A stretch of DNA of 64,000 nucleotides from Calditrichota bacterium (GTDB lineage: Bacteria; Electryoneota; RPQS01), in NCBI GenBank assembly GCA_020637445.1, contig JACJVZ010000001.1:1550001-1614000 (forward strand), read 5' to 3'. Each line of letters opens with the position of its first letter. The stretch's first letter is position 1. The position numbers were made by a program, and so were the translations under genes. Below are positions 61,807 through 64,000 of the stretch, piece after piece. The notes beneath the pieces were generated by a model. That model saw only the letters and a list, made by a program, of their open reading frames with translations, was not told where the DNA came from and did no database searches.

Positions 61807-62387
61807 TAGAAGATCCAGTCGAAGATGCGAGCAAAAATTCCGGGGCGTTCCGTATTAGCGAGGACGCCTTTTCCTTTATAGGAGATTTCGGCGTCGCCGA
61901 TCAAATCGGACGTAATCGTATTTGCCGGAGTGATGTCTGACTGACGCACGGTGCCGGAGAGAATCGTCAATTGACGTTCGCCATTAATGACAACGGATTT
62001 TTCACCTTCGATACGCAAGTCACCGTTGGGCAGGACTTCAACCACTCTCGCGACAACACTTGCGCGAAGCGAACCTTGACGAGTCGTGGTGCCCGTTCCT
62101 TTGTGTTCGCTTTTGGACGATCCGCTGCCGGAAAGCAGAGGTATAAAATCTAAGGCGCCGGTACCGCCCGCGGAAAGTTCGGCGTCGTATTCGCCTTTCG
62201 TATTGGTGCGAGCCGACGCGGAGGCCAGCGAATTTTCGATAATCAGAACCGTCACTTGATCGCCGACGTTGCGCGCGATGCAATCACTGTACATCGACGG
62301 CGCAAGTCCGCGCGAGTGTGAACCGTTCGCAAAGGCAAACAGCGGCACGAGAATCAAGCTAAGGAATCCAACGCAGCGTAGCATCAT
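61806..62387 (-). CDS. flgH: Flagellar L-ring protein FlgH
   Basis: 193 residues. YSDCIARNVGDQVTVLIIENSLASASA and EGEKSVVINGERQLTILSGTVR are the FlgH blocks. The leader (FLSLILVPLFAFANG) lacks the usual lipobox Cys, so this L-ring protein may not be lipid-anchored. Two adjacent ATGs start it, 29 bases inside the flgA end. Confidence 0.9.
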   Translation of the reverse strand: MMLRCVGFLSLILVPLFAFANGSHSRGLAPSMYSDCIARNVGDQVTVLIIENSLASASARTNTKGEYDAELSAGGTGALDFIPLLSGSGSSKSEHKGTGTTTRQGSLRASVVARVVEVLPNGDLRIEGEKSVVINGERQLTILSGTVRQSDITPANTITSDLIGDAEISYKGKGVLANTERPGIFARIFDWIF

Positions 62388-63030
62388 CTTGAATGACTCC
62401 TACAAGTCGGTTTTTGTCAACTTCGGGGACGCGCACGGGAATTTTCTCGCCGACGCCGCCTTCTTTCATGGCAATTCCGTCGACTTTCACTGTCACGCCG
62501 TTGCGTTCGTACATTATCGTAACGGGATCGCCGGACTGAATGACGGGACGCGGGCGAACATCCGTGGCAAGAATCGCGCGGCCCGGAATCAACGGGCGCA
62601 CAGCGAGCTTGCCGATTATGGCATCACGATCAAGCAGAGCGGTCGTGCGCAGACTGCTCCACTCACAGGTCAGCGACGCAAGCATGTCACCGCTGATCTT
62701 TTCTCCGATTTTCACACGCGAAGCGACGCTGAAGGCCTGGCCGAAGATTCGCGCTTTGCCTTTGAACGTCACACGTTTGTGCTCTCCATTTGTATCCGTA
62801 CCGGTCAAAGTGACCGTCATGATGCCATAGGAACAGGACTCAATCGGAGCGGAAGGTTCGATGTTGGTCAACTCGTTCAGCCTCGCGGGATCTCCGAAGA
62901 TCGGCATCCACGTACAGGAGACTTCGTGCGGCTGCCAAGAGAGTGCTATCAGTCTTTCAAGCACGGTATAGTCTTGCGCGACGGCCATGTTAGTTATCAG
63001 GCAAAGTGTGAACAACCAACCAAGTTTCAT
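62359..63030 (-). CDS. flgA: P-ring chaperone FlgA
   Basis: 223 residues. Signal peptide (FTLCLITNMAVAQ), then a SAF-like domain with IPGRAILATDVRPRPVIQSGDPVTI and the C-terminal GVGEKIPVRVPEVDKNRLVG. It aids P-ring assembly in the periplasm. TAATG overlap with flgG upstream. Confidence 0.88.
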   Translation of the reverse strand: MKLGWLFTLCLITNMAVAQDYTVLERLIALSWQPHEVSCTWMPIFGDPARLNELTNIEPSAPIESCSYGIMTVTLTGTDTNGEHKRVTFKGKARIFGQAFSVASRVKIGEKISGDMLASLTCEWSSLRTTALLDRDAIIGKLAVRPLIPGRAILATDVRPRPVIQSGDPVTIMYERNGVTVKVDGIAMKEGGVGEKIPVRVPEVDKNRLVGVIQDDATLRWIP

Positions 63031-63815
63031 TACCGTTTTAATTGCGTTGCGATGTTGATCATGTCATCGGCGGTTCGGATCGCGCGGGAATTAAGTTCGT
63101 ACCCTCGCTGCGCCGTGATCAGATTGATCATTTCATTGACGATTTTCACGTTCGACGATTCGAGATAGCCTTGTTCCAGCGTTCCCGTGCCGTCAGAGCC
63201 GGGCGTCGCAGTCAGCGGATCGCCGGACGAAACGGACTGGGTGTAGACGTTTCCGCCGTCATTCAAAAGACCTGCGGGATTCACGAAACGCGCCAACTCA
63301 ATTTGACCGATTTCCGTGGGATCGACGGTACCTTGCGTCATAACGGACACGCGGCCTTCAGGTGAGACCAAGATTGACGTGGCATCCGTCGGAATGTTGA
63401 TCGGCGGTTCCATGGGAAGGCCCTGGGCATTTACGATTTGGCCCTCGGCCGTCATCTTCCACGATCCGTCACGTGTGTATCCAAGCGTTCCGTCGGGCAT
63501 CAGCACTTGAAAGAACCCGTCGCCCTGAACCATCAAGTCCAGTGGATTTCCGGTTTCTTGCGGCGTCCCCATTTCGAAATTCTTGACACTTGCAACAACG
63601 CGGGTGCCGCCGCCGACCTGCAATGGAACCGGCAGCGACGTACCTTGCTCAGTGGGAGTAGGAATGCGGATATTCTCGTAAATCAGGTCTTGAAATTCGA
63701 TGCGGCTGCGCTTGTATCCGGTGGTATTCGCATTGGAGATGTTGCTCGCCGTATTGTCGAGATTCGTCTGTTGTGCATACATACCGGACGCGGAGGTGTA
63801 AAGAGCTTTGATCAT
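63030..63815 (-). CDS. flgG: Distal rod protein FlgG
   Basis: 261 residues. IKALYTSASGMYAQQTNLDNTASNISNANTTGYKRSR at the start, LMVQGDGFFQV in the middle and ELNSRAIRTADDMINIATQL at the end are FlgG signatures. Forms the distal rod. 14 bases after the flgF stop. Confidence 0.96.
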   Translation of the reverse strand: MIKALYTSASGMYAQQTNLDNTASNISNANTTGYKRSRIEFQDLIYENIRIPTPTEQGTSLPVPLQVGGGTRVVASVKNFEMGTPQETGNPLDLMVQGDGFFQVLMPDGTLGYTRDGSWKMTAEGQIVNAQGLPMEPPINIPTDATSILVSPEGRVSVMTQGTVDPTEIGQIELARFVNPAGLLNDGGNVYTQSVSSGDPLTATPGSDGTGTLEQGYLESSNVKIVNEMINLITAQRGYELNSRAIRTADDMINIATQLKR

Positions 63816-63829
63816 GTTTTTTTGCCTTC

Positions 63830-64000
63830 TTAGACTCTGCCGATGTCATTCACGACGTGATTCAATGATGTATCCTGCGCCATCAAGAGGCGGGAACTTG
63901 CTTCATAGTGCCTTGAGGTCGCGATCATTTCGACCATTTCACGAACGGCGTCAACATTTGACTGTTCAAGAAATCCTTGTGCGACTTGCGGACGGAGTGC
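63830..64000 (-). CDS. flgF: Proximal rod protein FlgF, C-terminal part
   Basis: 56 residues and a TAA; the rest lies beyond the window. QGFLEQSNVDAVREMVEMIA followed by RHYEASSRLLMAQDTSLNHVVNDIGRV fits the FlgF/FlgG C-terminus; position before flgG argues for FlgF. Confidence 0.82.
   Translation of the reverse strand, partial: ALRPQVAQGFLEQSNVDAVREMVEMIATSRHYEASSRLLMAQDTSLNHVVNDIGRV

Overview
The window reads as chromosome of a motile, diderm (Gram-negative) bacterium. Evidence for the cell plan: LptF/LptG-type permeases, an LpxH-type lipid A enzyme, a TolC-type efflux protein, outer-membrane barrel proteins, and a flagellum with both P ring (FlgI) and L ring (FlgH). Secreted repeat/FN3-like proteins, PEGA, DUF4260, DUF2461 and the mix of GTG/TTG starts resemble uncultured FCB-group lineages (Zixibacteria, KSB1 or Calditrichota-like). 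That placement is inference from protein style only; no rRNA is present. No prophage, insertion sequence, integrase or CRISPR array was seen.

Region 1 (1-12106). A large secreted subtilisin runs off the left edge on the minus strand. Divergent from it are a TPR protein, a CCA-adding enzyme and a TolC-family protein, closed by a strong terminator. A 554-base gene-poor stretch with possible structured RNA follows. Next is an overlapping operon: polyprenyl diphosphate synthase, mannose-type PTS EIIC and EIID, HPr and Enzyme I. No EIIA or EIIB is in view.

Region 2 (12107-32726). Sugar-phosphate genes (SIS-type PGI/PMI, NDP-sugar pyrophosphorylase), metK-ahcY of the methyl cycle, and a lipoprotein plus barrel pair. 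After a convergent terminator come a minus operon (PEGA protein, DUF3566-like protein, gltX, lptG), small conserved genes, two tRNA-Ser genes with a good promoter, lptF, an anchored coiled-coil LysM-like protein, a class A PBP, lpxH, small membrane and secreted genes, and a PAP2 phosphatase.

Region 3 (32766-37545). A four-gene two-component cluster on the minus strand. The kinase DHp (His) domain and an ATP-binding catalytic domain sit in two separate, TGATG-overlapping genes, which suggests a split histidine kinase. Beside them are a free CheY-like receiver and a complete REC-PAS-PAS-kinase.

Region 4 (37615-64000). One continuous minus-strand flagellar block: flgF(partial)-flgG-flgA-flgH-flgI-flgJ-like-flgN-like-flgK-flgL, then gmd and a glycosyltransferase island with several fused multi-domain enzymes and a Maf/DUF115 protein, then merR-flagellin-chaperone-asnB, then flagellin-fliD-fliS-flgM-like. 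Two clear sigma-28 promoters (before merR and before the second flagellin) and a third weaker one (before the two-component cluster) are visible. The layout suggests that filament subunits are made, chaperoned and glycosylated by one co-ordinated late-flagellar module.
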